DNA of 64,000 bases from Ruminococcus sp. (GTDB lineage: Bacteria; Bacillota; Clostridia; Oscillospirales; Ruminococcaceae): contig NZ_JAILMR010000086.1 in assembly GCF_024692365.1 (NCBI RefSeq), forward strand, positions 29,638 to 93,637, in the 5' to 3' direction. This document shows, piece by piece, positions 19,801-28,341 of the stretch (position 1 is the stretch's first letter; each line of letters starts with the position of its first letter). Both the position numbers and the translations under genes were made by a program. The notes under the pieces are model-generated. The model worked only from the letters and a program-made list of their open reading frames with translations. It was not told the origin of the DNA and did no database searches.

Positions 19801-20131
19801 CCTTTAAAACCTCGCCCGTTTCAGAAGAAAGAAAATAATAAAGGTAAGGTTCGGTCTTATCAATAATACACTGAATAATGTGGTATCCAGTTTTGTTATA
19901 TACTACAAGTGAACCATTGCTTATTCGGCAATGATGAATTTTCGAGAACGGAAAATCCAGCACATCAGGAACCTTATAGTACTTTTTTAGTTCAAGAAGA
20001 TCGATAAACTGAACCTTAGCAGTTTCAGAAAAATCATTGATCTCGATTATTTTTCCTGTAATAAAATCTCTCGGTTCGTTAGGGTCTTCAACGTCGATTG
20101 AGCATCTTACATACATTCCCGTTTTAAGCAT
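16841..20131 (-). CDS. SNF2/RapA-type helicase, DpdE-like
   Basis: A 1096-aa SNF2-family ATPase. Walker A is ADEVGLGKTIEAASVL (about 194), DEVH occurs in FLIVDEVHSILDD (about 273), and LSATPVQSR is motif III. The second lobe carries GGEGRNFQIADELICLDLPW and ANTLEQRIGRLDRIGRD (about 625-655). An N-terminal 130-residue region of beta strands precedes the motor and could contact DNA or a partner. A late CSLCAANDYF cluster may bind metal. The ATG at 20131 follows a GGCGGTGATGAT site. Related SNF2 proteins occur in Dpd (DpdE), DISARM and other restriction systems, where they translocate on non-self DNA. It sits 18 bases after the AddB-like gene. Confidence 0.88.
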   Translation of the reverse strand: MLKTGMYVRCSIDVEDPNEPRDFITGKIIEINDFSETAKVQFIDLLELKKYYKVPDVLDFPFSKIHHCRISNGSLVVYNKTGYHIIQCIIDKTEPYLYYFLSSETGEVLKVCEKDIEASFNSGEISPLSQMKRFELQNPMWYFGRSAVNKTMHTIDNAFYGFKELAGCKIFLKPYQLKTVMRCLSEPNCRYMIADEVGLGKTIEAASVLKVYLSDKKNKKILLCIPDTLVEQWRTELAFKFRIFEGKDKNGNIIRIIPLSIIGNVSESCDFLIVDEVHSILDDPIKYFNILELSRLTDNVIMLSATPVQSRNKQFHKLLSLIQPNRYGRMSEEKFISLLELQNKILRKVHSAVTYLEDYKEAIKESDNEHTEDTREAFEELVDALEDIADKTNDNAIEDDLEKLNYEDENFSVLRLERIVAYICEAYQLEKCIIRNRKKPEDTNNRVLKEIPYEMDTEFNNTEFRIYSLLSDWISGSAFDKKSFDNNILPLISSFFSSSSAFFDELKKNPSVPSEIRELTARWISEDMRTIKNIGSILDDPTESMSRMVTICDYLDQEAYDKKVLIFTHFTGTHRLFRQLLTNVFGEHQCAFFCEGMTPDELELNTYRFQNEQVCRIMLSDESGGEGRNFQIADELICLDLPWSANTLEQRIGRLDRIGRDKSKDVVSVIVYAQDSVEKDLADIWNKGLNIFSKSQSGLEIIMNDIDEQIKHSVMNDFKYGLSSIVDDMIEEIKKIEKQVKEERHFDVAAYKYQYVNKEIEKTVKRYNENESELFRNSMMSWASLAGFWGQAISENVVCFNVSSFSPKSAYNTLFVPPDLNTIINNKLYRMQNRIRIMNGEKRLKNNNSIILGTFERNQALANDYLHFFAPGDGIYDSIVSNAVNAYKGKCAAFAIESDINWDGFVFSWYSSPNELLLLQNGISLKQINQYRAFLSSEIISIYVPIDGISVEKDQKVIKAFQKYFNIPVSQLRNYYANLGRRSRSNDFLQIKERYGISNLSWFKETHPVSEWTDKVSVCHEIAKKQAFEEFHKRRKISGLKDTLNKEHCSLCAANDYFGKDIDSEEKKRTNEIIFEAFSKPKLVLDSVCYVRMVKK

Positions 20132-20149
20132 ATCATCACCGCCAGTTTA

Positions 20150-22741
20150 TTAGTTTTGTGCTATCCGCAAGCAAATGTCCTTACTTGAACAGTACATACA
20201 GTGTGCGTCTCTTTTTTCTTTGTAAAATTCATCATCATTGTTTATGATAGCATCCAGATTAGTACTTGTTGTGTTCTTCATATAATTGTCAATTTTTAAA
20301 ATTAGAAAATCTTCCTTAAACTCGTCCAGCTTAGATGGTCTCGTGAAGTAGCCATATTTTTTCAGACTATCAGAAAGATACTTATACAGTTCTGAGATTA
20401 TCTGAGATTTCTCATATTCATTTGATATTTTGAACTTATCATCTAAAGCCTGATACTCATTTACAATAATGTTTCTAAGTTCGTTTTCACTTAACCTGTG
20501 TCCCGCATTGTTTGCACGTATAGCATTCTGTAACATAACTCTCATATAGAATATTACAAGAAATCTTTCCCTATAGAGCGTTTTTTCCTGTACTACACTT
20601 TCAAGTGCAAATTTATACGGACACATACCATATTTGATCGTATCGATTTGTGCATTATCTTTTGGATAAGGTTTGCCAATCGGTTCACCGTACTTCATAA
20701 GTGGAACATAGCTATCAGAAGCATCACTACGATACTTTCTGACTTTAATTCCAAGCATTTTTATCAAATGGTACAGCTCATTTTCCTTACGATCAACATT
20801 CTTGACATAGCTTAGTTTACAGCCAATACGGTTGAATTCCAATCCATAAATGAGAGCATAACGCTTGAAATTCTTGAATTCCATTTTAGATTTCAAAAAT
20901 ATCTGATAGTTCTGTTCCAGCGGTTCATAAGAGTATTCGAAAAAGTTTATATCAAGTGGCCATGGAAGCCTTTCGTCTTTAGCTGCACATATATCCTTGT
21001 CGCTGAGACAGCAGAAGTGATAACATGTACGATCAGCTTTTTGTTTGCTGCTTCGAAGAATATCACCGTCTATCTGTTCAAAGTCTCTTACGATCCAGTT
21101 TGCACCATGTATCAAGCTATCATCCTGACTGAGATAGAACGACATGGTTTGTTTGAGACAAGTGAAAGTGCCTGTATCCGGCAAGTCTATCTTGTTCATA
21201 CGAGCAAGAAGCTTGGTAATAACTTCTTTCATTTCTTCGTCAAGTGACTCCATATCTTGAGTTCTCTTTACGATAAAATCATGGATACGCCTGTAAAAGC
21301 GGTTAAAGTTATCTCCTCCGCTGCTGAAATCCGAGAAGAAGCTGCTAACTATCTTATTAAGTTCATCGAGAGCCGTTCTTAGTTCATCCAGTTTTTCCTT
21401 ATCGATATTAAGGTATCCTATACGCTGAAGTTTCTTGTCAGATGGATTTACATATTTACGGAGTTTTTTTAGAGAGCCAATAATACCAACAAGTGTGGTT
21501 TCTTTTTCAATATACGGCTCAATAGTATTAAATGTATTGAGAAGCTCACCGGGAACTTTCTCTTTTATAATTCCTGATTCGAAGCAATCTTTGATTAGAG
21601 ACATATCTTCGACTTTGACACATTCATTTTCATTATCCCACATTTCGACAGCAGCAACAAAAAAGTGACCAATAGGATAGTCAAGAAAATGCCGCTCACC
21701 GAATTGCTCGGGGAAATAGGCACGAAGTATATCATTAACCTTACCTGAAGCAGAATAAAGCTGTTCGGTCATATCATACAGAACAGGATTATGAGAACCG
21801 TTACGCTTATTCGCTTTACGAGCGTTTTCAAAAAGTCCAGCACAATAACCAGCAAATTCTGTTGTGTTCTCAAACTCTATGACTTCAAGATTATTTAGGA
21901 TACCAGTATTGACGTCCAGTTCACCACTTGAAAGTGAACCTATACTATCGGCAAGAGTATTGCACGGATAGCTATCGAGTAGTAAAGAAACCGGTTTGAA
22001 CTCAGGTTCATCACTGTATTTTATTCCACATTCAAATAGTGAGTAGATATTTGTCCAGGTCTGATAGATAGCTTCATACTGCTTCTGGTAATTGAAAAGC
22101 AGTATTACGTTTTTAAAACGTGAAATATCCTCAATAGCACACAGCATGGCAGGAGTGAACTGATGAATACCATGAATTACGATAGTATTCCCATCAAGCT
22201 TATCATAAGGATGATCCTTATGTTTATTTTTGAGCGCTTCAAGTATTATTTCATCTATGACATCTGCTCGCGATGGTCTGAAAAACTCAAAGGAAGAATT
22301 TTCTCTGTTACAAGTGTACTTGTATATTTCTATAAGATATTTTTGATCCGTGTTAAGACGGGATACATCAAAACTGTCAGCACTAAGTCCGAGTTCTCTG
22401 AACAGACGGATACACTTGACCAATGATTTTGTATTGTATTCAAGGGAACGTCTTGCATTACCGCTTTCATCTCCATCGAGAGTAAGCGCATTTATAGCAT
22501 TATCAACTTCCATTATCTGCTTTACTCTTCTGTTCTCATCTTCCCAATCGGAATACAGAGTGTTAATAAGTATGCGGATAGTTGTAAGATAACCGCCTTC
22601 TTTTAAAGACGGATAAATATCTTCAAGACCATTTACCATTGTCTGTGAAACACAGAAATGAGCACAGTCTTTAATTTCATTCCAATATGATTCACGTTTA
22701 ATTTCATAAGGATTGGAGTATGTATATATTTTCAAAGCCAT
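20150..22741 (-). CDS. AddB-like protein with Fe-S cysteines, nuclease residues not evident
   Basis: An 863-aa protein coupled to the NERD-UvrD helicase (gap of five bases). The N-terminal 450 residues look like an inactivated UvrD-like fold as in AddB, with the phrase VIHGIHQFTPAMLCAIEDIS in a Walker B-like position but no Walker A. The C-terminal end has the AddB iron-sulfur pattern: one cysteine in MCPYKFALESV (about 706) and CMYCSSKDICLR (about 851). Between them I cannot find a clear D-(E/Q)xK nuclease core. It probably forms a two-subunit end-processing or translocating machine with the neighbouring helicase. The apparent absence of catalytic nuclease residues is unusual and needs alignment. 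Confidence 0.72.
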   Translation of the reverse strand: MALKIYTYSNPYEIKRESYWNEIKDCAHFCVSQTMVNGLEDIYPSLKEGGYLTTIRILINTLYSDWEDENRRVKQIMEVDNAINALTLDGDESGNARRSLEYNTKSLVKCIRLFRELGLSADSFDVSRLNTDQKYLIEIYKYTCNRENSSFEFFRPSRADVIDEIILEALKNKHKDHPYDKLDGNTIVIHGIHQFTPAMLCAIEDISRFKNVILLFNYQKQYEAIYQTWTNIYSLFECGIKYSDEPEFKPVSLLLDSYPCNTLADSIGSLSSGELDVNTGILNNLEVIEFENTTEFAGYCAGLFENARKANKRNGSHNPVLYDMTEQLYSASGKVNDILRAYFPEQFGERHFLDYPIGHFFVAAVEMWDNENECVKVEDMSLIKDCFESGIIKEKVPGELLNTFNTIEPYIEKETTLVGIIGSLKKLRKYVNPSDKKLQRIGYLNIDKEKLDELRTALDELNKIVSSFFSDFSSGGDNFNRFYRRIHDFIVKRTQDMESLDEEMKEVITKLLARMNKIDLPDTGTFTCLKQTMSFYLSQDDSLIHGANWIVRDFEQIDGDILRSSKQKADRTCYHFCCLSDKDICAAKDERLPWPLDINFFEYSYEPLEQNYQIFLKSKMEFKNFKRYALIYGLEFNRIGCKLSYVKNVDRKENELYHLIKMLGIKVRKYRSDASDSYVPLMKYGEPIGKPYPKDNAQIDTIKYGMCPYKFALESVVQEKTLYRERFLVIFYMRVMLQNAIRANNAGHRLSENELRNIIVNEYQALDDKFKISNEYEKSQIISELYKYLSDSLKKYGYFTRPSKLDEFKEDFLILKIDNYMKNTTSTNLDAIINNDDEFYKEKRDAHCMYCSSKDICLRIAQN

Positions 22742-22746
22742 ATCAT

Positions 22747-25700
22747 CTACATCTCCTCGAACATTTCTTTAAGCATTTCGCCCCAGTTATTGCCTTTGGC
22801 ATCAAGATCGATGAAGCAGATGAAATTATCAATTGCTCTTGTCATTGCAACATAGAGTATTCTAGATTCTTCCATCATCATTTCTTTTATTTCCGTTTTT
22901 GATTCATAAAAACTGTTTGAATACTGAGTTCCGTTTGCAGAAAGACAATATCCGATCTCACCATCTATGTAAGATACTTCAAGTCCGTTTTTATGAGGTT
23001 TATCTATCTCTTGGTCGGTAGCCGGCATTATTACTGTACCGTACTCAAGTCCTTTTGATTTATGAACCGTAAGACAAATTACTCTTATATCTTCGGTATC
23101 AATGTCTATCTCTCTCGATTTTGCCTCTGTACCAGTCATTATGCTGATATGAAGTGACCCATTTATGTAATCAAGAGTAAGATAACTCTTCTTGTTCATT
23201 TTAGATAATTCTTCGAAGACAAGTTCATAATTTGCACGGTAATACTCCTGCATATACTCATCAGACGGTGCATAAGCTTTCCATGGTTTTGTTGCTTCGT
23301 ATATAAGCCTGAGTGTTTTCAATACAGGTTCGTTTTGTATATCTCGAATAAGTTCTTTCCATGTCTTACCCATAGCAGAAGTGAAAAATTTATCAAGGCA
23401 ATCAATGAATATTGCTGTCTTTTCATCTTCTGTTTTTCCAATCAAAGAGCGGATATCAAATAATACATTTACATTTCTGGAATGAATAAGGTCATAAAGG
23501 TAAGTAGGATTATACGGATTACAAAGTGCAGATGTCAATCGGCATAAGTCCGTGCTTGGTGCTAGTCTGTAAAGATCGATATTATTATCGCTTTCTATAA
23601 TAACATCCCTGTTTTTTGCTTCTTTTAGTATTTCGTTTATCTGATAATTGCTTCTGGTAAGAATAGCGATAGTACGCTCGTTCTTTGACAGTTGCTTGTT
23701 TTTCATATCTGCGTTTATACGCTCACGCTGTTCTTCTATAGCTTTGAAGAGCATATCGTAATATTCAGTTGAATTAGTCTTGTCAGAATTATGATATGTA
23801 ATAGGAACAACAAGGAGATCTTCACTGATATTATTTGTTTTTATACCTCTAAGAGTATCTGTCTCTCGTTCATACTTTAACAGATTTATACTATTCATAT
23901 AAGAGAAAGTTCTGTCAAATTTGTTCAACAGCCTCTTATCACTGCGGTAGTTGATGTTCAAAGTGAATGAAAGCCAATTGCCATTATCACAGCCCATTTT
24001 TTCAAAGGCAGTCATAGTAGCACCACGGAAACGGTAAATACTCTGTTTTAGGTCGCCTACAATAAAGAAATTGAAGCCAAGTTTCTTTTGCATAGCGATA
24101 AAAGATGCTATTTGTGCATCGTCAGTATCCTGAAATTCATCTATGAAAACATACTTAAATTCATAGAGATTGGTATTGAATGCTTCGTTATCTATACATT
24201 TGCTAAGGTGGATCATGTATTCAGACAATGCAACAGCATTATTATCTATAAGTAGCTTAGAGTATTCCTTTTCGGTTTCCACAACAACTTGCTCAATGAT
24301 TTTATTGAGATAAGGCATTTCGACAGGAGCATCGCCCCAAAAACTCATATCTAGTGTTTTGATGTCGCAACCTTTTTCATATAGTTTATTAGCTACATCA
24401 AGCATCAACTTACGGAAATCTTCTATACCCATTGGTAAACCGTTGAAGAAAATAGGATTACGCTTGTTTTCTTCTTCAAGATAAGCTGTAAAAAGACGGT
24501 CGAAAATCTTTTGCTTATCATATTTTCCAATGATGGTAGTAAAGTCGGTGCCTATGCCAAGTGTAATAGCAGTATTCGAAATGATTTCTTTAGCAAAGCT
24601 ATGGATCGTTGAGATACGCATTTTTTCAATACTAGTAACCATTTCAAGATACTGTGTATTATTGGTAAGAATAAAATAATTTACAAAGAGCTGCTTCAGT
24701 CTTGACTTCATATTAAGTGCTGCATCAGCAGTGAAGGTGAGCATTGCTATCTCCTCTGCAGGATTGAATACACCTGAATTTGAAGCATGACTACACAAAT
24801 AAGCAATTCTGGAAACCATAGAATATGTTTTACCGGTTCCGGCACCCGCTTTGACTTGAATATCGCGTCCTGTTTCTGCATGTTCAATATGGAATTGGTT
24901 GATATTAAAGTTTGTTACAGCAGCAATAGAGGAAAGAATCATTTCCTGTTCTTCAGAAAGCTTGCCATTATATGCTTGGAAAGAACTAATAGTAATATTC
25001 TCTGATATATATACAACCTCAAAATTGAATACAGAGAGCCTGTTGTTTTTTATTTTGATGATAGTTTCGGTCTCGTCAGATGAATTTATAGCAAGATTTC
25101 CTTCCTTTATCATTATATGATTTTTTGTGAAAGTTTCGGATAACTGCTTTGCTATAACTTCAAGATCAGAACCGCCCTTGGTAAATACTATTTGCTTTGT
25201 TCCTTTGAAATAGGAGATTATAATGTCATTTATATTAGTGAGGGTCATTCCATCGGAGAATACAGAAAGACAAGAATATGGAATAACATCCTGGGCAGGA
25301 GGTGTTACAATATATGAAGGCTCAAAATGATGCCTTGCAACATCATATTTGTCACCAACCATTTTATCAAAGCTGATCTGCTGAGAATCCTGATACACTC
25401 CGAGTATCTTGCGCGAAAAAGTATAATTTGATTCAATGTCTTCACTAAACAGTGTGTATTCAGGTTCCGAGACAACACTTAATCCGATTTTATTATACTC
25501 TGCCTCTGAAATGAAAGGATAGCAGACCATGTTCATGACAAGAGGATTAATACCATATTTATCATTCATGATATTCTTTAATTTGAAGGAATATGATCTT
25601 GCCTGCTTTTTGGGAGAGTCCTCAGTTGTTCCATTAGTCATTATTATCTCATCAGGAGAAACAACTTTTTGAATATGGCTTTTATTCCAGCCCTTTACCT

Positions 25701-25872
25701 CAATTATCACAAAGCCAATGTCTTTTATGAGAAGACAAAAATCGAATTCTCTTCCTTTGACTTCCCTGTTATAGTAGCAAACAATATCTTCAGGTAAATT
25801 GTCTTTTATACACTGCCAGACCTTTTTCTCACCTTCATAGGTTTCCGGCTGTTTGTCTTTCATTAAAGCCAT
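22747..25872 (-). CDS. NERD-domain UvrD/AddA-like helicase
   Basis: A 1041-aa protein. Residues about 15-115 form a NERD nuclease-related domain, with FDFCLLIKDIGFVIIEVKGW holding the D...ExK core. Residues about 335-1030 are a superfamily 1A helicase: VKAGAGTGKTYSMVSRIAYL (about 344), FIDEFQDTDDAQ (about 580), VGDLKQSIYRFRGA, LTVHKSKGLEYGTVIMP and LYVAMTRAIDNF. NERD fused to UvrD is seen in defence loci. With the AddB-like neighbour it resembles an AddAB complex in which the nuclease has moved to the N-terminus of the motor subunit. It probably degrades or processes unmodified or broken DNA as part of the same system. It lies downstream of the Mrr-like gene in the same run. Confidence 0.88.
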   Translation of the reverse strand: MALMKDKQPETYEGEKKVWQCIKDNLPEDIVCYYNREVKGREFDFCLLIKDIGFVIIEVKGWNKSHIQKVVSPDEIIMTNGTTEDSPKKQARSYSFKLKNIMNDKYGINPLVMNMVCYPFISEAEYNKIGLSVVSEPEYTLFSEDIESNYTFSRKILGVYQDSQQISFDKMVGDKYDVARHHFEPSYIVTPPAQDVIPYSCLSVFSDGMTLTNINDIIISYFKGTKQIVFTKGGSDLEVIAKQLSETFTKNHIMIKEGNLAINSSDETETIIKIKNNRLSVFNFEVVYISENITISSFQAYNGKLSEEQEMILSSIAAVTNFNINQFHIEHAETGRDIQVKAGAGTGKTYSMVSRIAYLCSHASNSGVFNPAEEIAMLTFTADAALNMKSRLKQLFVNYFILTNNTQYLEMVTSIEKMRISTIHSFAKEIISNTAITLGIGTDFTTIIGKYDKQKIFDRLFTAYLEEENKRNPIFFNGLPMGIEDFRKLMLDVANKLYEKGCDIKTLDMSFWGDAPVEMPYLNKIIEQVVVETEKEYSKLLIDNNAVALSEYMIHLSKCIDNEAFNTNLYEFKYVFIDEFQDTDDAQIASFIAMQKKLGFNFFIVGDLKQSIYRFRGATMTAFEKMGCDNGNWLSFTLNINYRSDKRLLNKFDRTFSYMNSINLLKYERETDTLRGIKTNNISEDLLVVPITYHNSDKTNSTEYYDMLFKAIEEQRERINADMKNKQLSKNERTIAILTRSNYQINEILKEAKNRDVIIESDNNIDLYRLAPSTDLCRLTSALCNPYNPTYLYDLIHSRNVNVLFDIRSLIGKTEDEKTAIFIDCLDKFFTSAMGKTWKELIRDIQNEPVLKTLRLIYEATKPWKAYAPSDEYMQEYYRANYELVFEELSKMNKKSYLTLDYINGSLHISIMTGTEAKSREIDIDTEDIRVICLTVHKSKGLEYGTVIMPATDQEIDKPHKNGLEVSYIDGEIGYCLSANGTQYSNSFYESKTEIKEMMMEESRILYVAMTRAIDNFICFIDLDAKGNNWGEMLKEMFEEM

Positions 25873-25928
25873 AGTATCTATCCCACCTTGACATTATACA
25901 GTAAGTAAATATAATTTGTTAATCTGTT

Positions 25929-26744
25929 TTATTCGAAATAATCTTCATTTAGTTTGTATACTACATACGTTTTAACACTTTCTAGACCTATGCCATATTT
26001 TATCATGAGATCTACTAAATGCTCTCCATCTATCATTATAATATTTCTATCTTTTTGCTCTTTATTTACAAAATCTTTTGCTCCTTTTGTGAATGAGGAT
26101 GTGGTGATAAATACACCCTTGTTAACACCTTGCATAGAGGCATAGAAACTTTTTATCACGTCTATATCAACCTTGTTATTTGTTCCGTATCTTTTAGCTT
26201 GAATATATATTTTGCTCAATCCTAAACTATCCTCATAGATCACACCATCGATACCACCATCATGAGATTTACCAGTCACTTTCCCTGATTTATTATCGAA
26301 TCCATAACCCATTTCAAGTAAGAGATCGAGTACCATTTTTTCAAAAAAACTCGGATGACAACTTAAAATGCGATTAAGCAATTGAGCTTTAAGACTATTT
26401 TTATATAGTATATAAGTTTCGTCTATCTTCTCTTCCGGTAACAAATCATCTTTTATTTGTTCTGCCTTCTGATTTCTTTCGGAAACATCCTTAACCTCTG
26501 TTTCTATCAAAGCATACAGATTTCTTGAGTCCTTTTGACCAACTATCTTAAAATACTTAACTGGTGATGCACCTGGAAAGTCTAGTCCTTCGCAGTGAGA
26601 GCGCAGTTTAGCATTAACTGCAGCTTCAGGCTGCTTTGCCCCAAACTCGTATAGCTTTCTCTTTACAATTTCCTTATACGCTTCTTTATATGTAAGACTT
26701 GTAGTATCTTTGAGTACCTCTCTTAGTGCATCAACAATCCTCAT
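25929..26744 (-). CDS. Mrr-like restriction endonuclease with N-terminal winged helix
   Basis: A 271-aa protein. Residues about 1-60 (TYKEAYKEIVKRKLYEFGAK) resemble a HARE-HTH or Mrr N-terminal winged helix. Residues about 120-240 form an Mrr catalytic domain: KSHDGGIDGVIYED near 163 supplies the metal-binding aspartate and IYIQAKRYG near 184 supplies the Q-x-K pair. Mrr-type enzymes cut modified or otherwise marked DNA. Here, next to dndA, it could cut unmodified DNA under control of the phosphorothioate pattern, or act with the helicases. The ATG at 26744 is preceded by GGGTGAGG, and the gap to dndA is 13 bases. Confidence 0.85.
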   Translation of the reverse strand: MRIVDALREVLKDTTSLTYKEAYKEIVKRKLYEFGAKQPEAAVNAKLRSHCEGLDFPGASPVKYFKIVGQKDSRNLYALIETEVKDVSERNQKAEQIKDDLLPEEKIDETYILYKNSLKAQLLNRILSCHPSFFEKMVLDLLLEMGYGFDNKSGKVTGKSHDGGIDGVIYEDSLGLSKIYIQAKRYGTNNKVDIDVIKSFYASMQGVNKGVFITTSSFTKGAKDFVNKEQKDRNIIMIDGEHLVDLMIKYGIGLESVKTYVVYKLNEDYFE

Positions 26745-26757
26745 ACGGCCTCACCCT

Positions 26758-27951
26758 TTATATGCTTTTTTCTATAATTGAAATGAATTTATCTATATCT
26801 TCTCTGGTTGAAAACTTGTTCAAAGAAACTCTAAGTATCTTGCTGGTTTTGTCTTTGAGTCCCAGTGCTTTTATTACGTGCGACGGTTCTCCAAGACTAC
26901 AAGCTGATCCAGTAGAGATCGCTATTTCGTCACTAATACGCTTGATAAATCTTTCGTTATTGAATTCTGTTTTATCGACCAGTACACTGATAATACCTTT
27001 TACTCTGTGTTCGTCAGGAATAAGAATACTAAGATGAGCACATTCTTTTATCTTTTCGTTCAGATAGTCATCTAAGTCGCATATCAGCTTATGATTTGCT
27101 TCCATATCACGTAATGCGATCTCAGCTGCTTTTCCGAAGCCGACTATGTTGTGTACTGCAAGTGTGCCGGCACGGATGCCGCTTTCCTGTTCTCCGCCAT
27201 GTATGAGTGCTGATATAGGTGGAAGACCGTATTTATCAGATTTGATGTATGCACAGCCTATGCCCTTTGGACCGTAAAATTTGTGAGCTGATGCAGAAAT
27301 ATAATCAACACCAAGTTCATTAACATCTACCGGGATCTTACCTGCTGCCTGAGTAACGTCAGCGTGGAACAACACACCATGCTTATGTGCAACATCAGCA
27401 AGAGCTCTTATATCGTTTATCGAGCCTGTTTCGTTGTTTACATATATGATTGAAGAAATAGCTGTTTTATCTGTAATAGCTTCTTCTAACGAATCAGCTG
27501 AAACGATTCCATTCTTATCAACTTCTAAGAAAGTAGCCTGATAACCACGATCAACTTTCTTTGCCGAAGAGAACAAGGACACAGTTGCATCGTTGTTGGA
27601 ATAGATTTCACCGTTAAGATATCTGCATACATTCAGCGTTGCCTTATGCTCGGCGTTTGAGGTGATAACATGGTTCTTTCCACCACAATAGTATTTACTG
27701 TAGTCTAAAAATCCCTTTATGATCATATTTGTACTTTCGGTTGACCCGGCAGTAAAAATTATTTCTTCACCTGCTGCTCCGAAAAGAGCAGCAACTTTAT
27801 TTCTTGCTTCTTCAACAGCATTTCGAGCATTATCAGCTTTACAGTAATATTTACTTGAAGGATTGCCGTATTCCTCGCGGAGATACGGCATCATTGCGTC
27901 AAGAACTTCCTCATCAACGGGAGATGTAGCTGCATTATCCAAATAAATCAT
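26758..27951 (-). CDS. dndA: Cysteine desulfurase of the phosphorothioation system (DndA/IscS-like)
   Basis: A 397-aa PLP enzyme that takes sulfur from L-cysteine as a persulfide for transfer to DndC. It starts MIYLDNAATSPVDEEVLDAM, as is typical for NifS/IscS. The PLP lysine lies in SASAHKFYGPKGIG (about 223) and the active-site cysteine in STGSACSLGEPSHV (about 348). HADVTQAAGK gives the PLP-contact segment. The start overlaps the dndE stop by four bases. Many Dnd operons place dndA apart or use a housekeeping IscS; here it follows dndE. General IscS function cannot be excluded, but the tight coupling points to the Dnd pathway. Confidence 0.92.
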   Translation of the reverse strand: MIYLDNAATSPVDEEVLDAMMPYLREEYGNPSSKYYCKADNARNAVEEARNKVAALFGAAGEEIIFTAGSTESTNMIIKGFLDYSKYYCGGKNHVITSNAEHKATLNVCRYLNGEIYSNNDATVSLFSSAKKVDRGYQATFLEVDKNGIVSADSLEEAITDKTAISSIIYVNNETGSINDIRALADVAHKHGVLFHADVTQAAGKIPVDVNELGVDYISASAHKFYGPKGIGCAYIKSDKYGLPPISALIHGGEQESGIRAGTLAVHNIVGFGKAAEIALRDMEANHKLICDLDDYLNEKIKECAHLSILIPDEHRVKGIISVLVDKTEFNNERFIKRISDEIAISTGSACSLGEPSHVIKALGLKDKTSKILRVSLNKFSTREDIDKFISIIEKSI

Positions 27952-28328
27952 ACAGTATCACCAACTCCGAGAACATGAAGAATGTATTTATCAACACTAC
28001 CCGCATGATTGTACATATCAAGCAGTAACTTACTGCCTCTATCTATATGTGCCTTTACATACTTTGGGAAAAATTCGTCTTCTTCGAGAAATCTTCCTTC
28101 AATAAGTTCAAATACTGCTTTGAAGTATTCTTCATTATCACCTGTAATAGTCTGCCTGTTAAGGTCAAGTCCATTTGAGTCGGATTTGAAATCCTTAACA
28201 GATGTTTTTTGAGCTACTGACCAGGCAATAGCATGTTTGACTAGCGTGTATGGTTTATAGTTTGTACGTCGTTCAAGTTCCTCAAAGATCTCCTGAGTCT
28301 GTTTTGACGTTTTTAATCTGAATATCAT
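27948..28328 (-). CDS. dndE: DNA sulfur modification protein DndE
   Basis: A 126-aa protein of the usual DndE length. It starts MIFRLKTSKQTQEIFEELER and includes NYKPYTLVKHAIAWSVAQ and ends YILHVLGVGDTV. DndE binds nicked DNA and is part of the DndCDE complex that inserts sulfur in the backbone. The position between dndD and dndA and the short intergenic distances support this. There are no signal or membrane segments. Confidence 0.88.
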   Translation of the reverse strand: MIFRLKTSKQTQEIFEELERRTNYKPYTLVKHAIAWSVAQKTSVKDFKSDSNGLDLNRQTITGDNEEYFKAVFELIEGRFLEEDEFFPKYVKAHIDRGSKLLLDMYNHAGSVDKYILHVLGVGDTV

Positions 28329-28341
28329 TTATAGCTCACCC

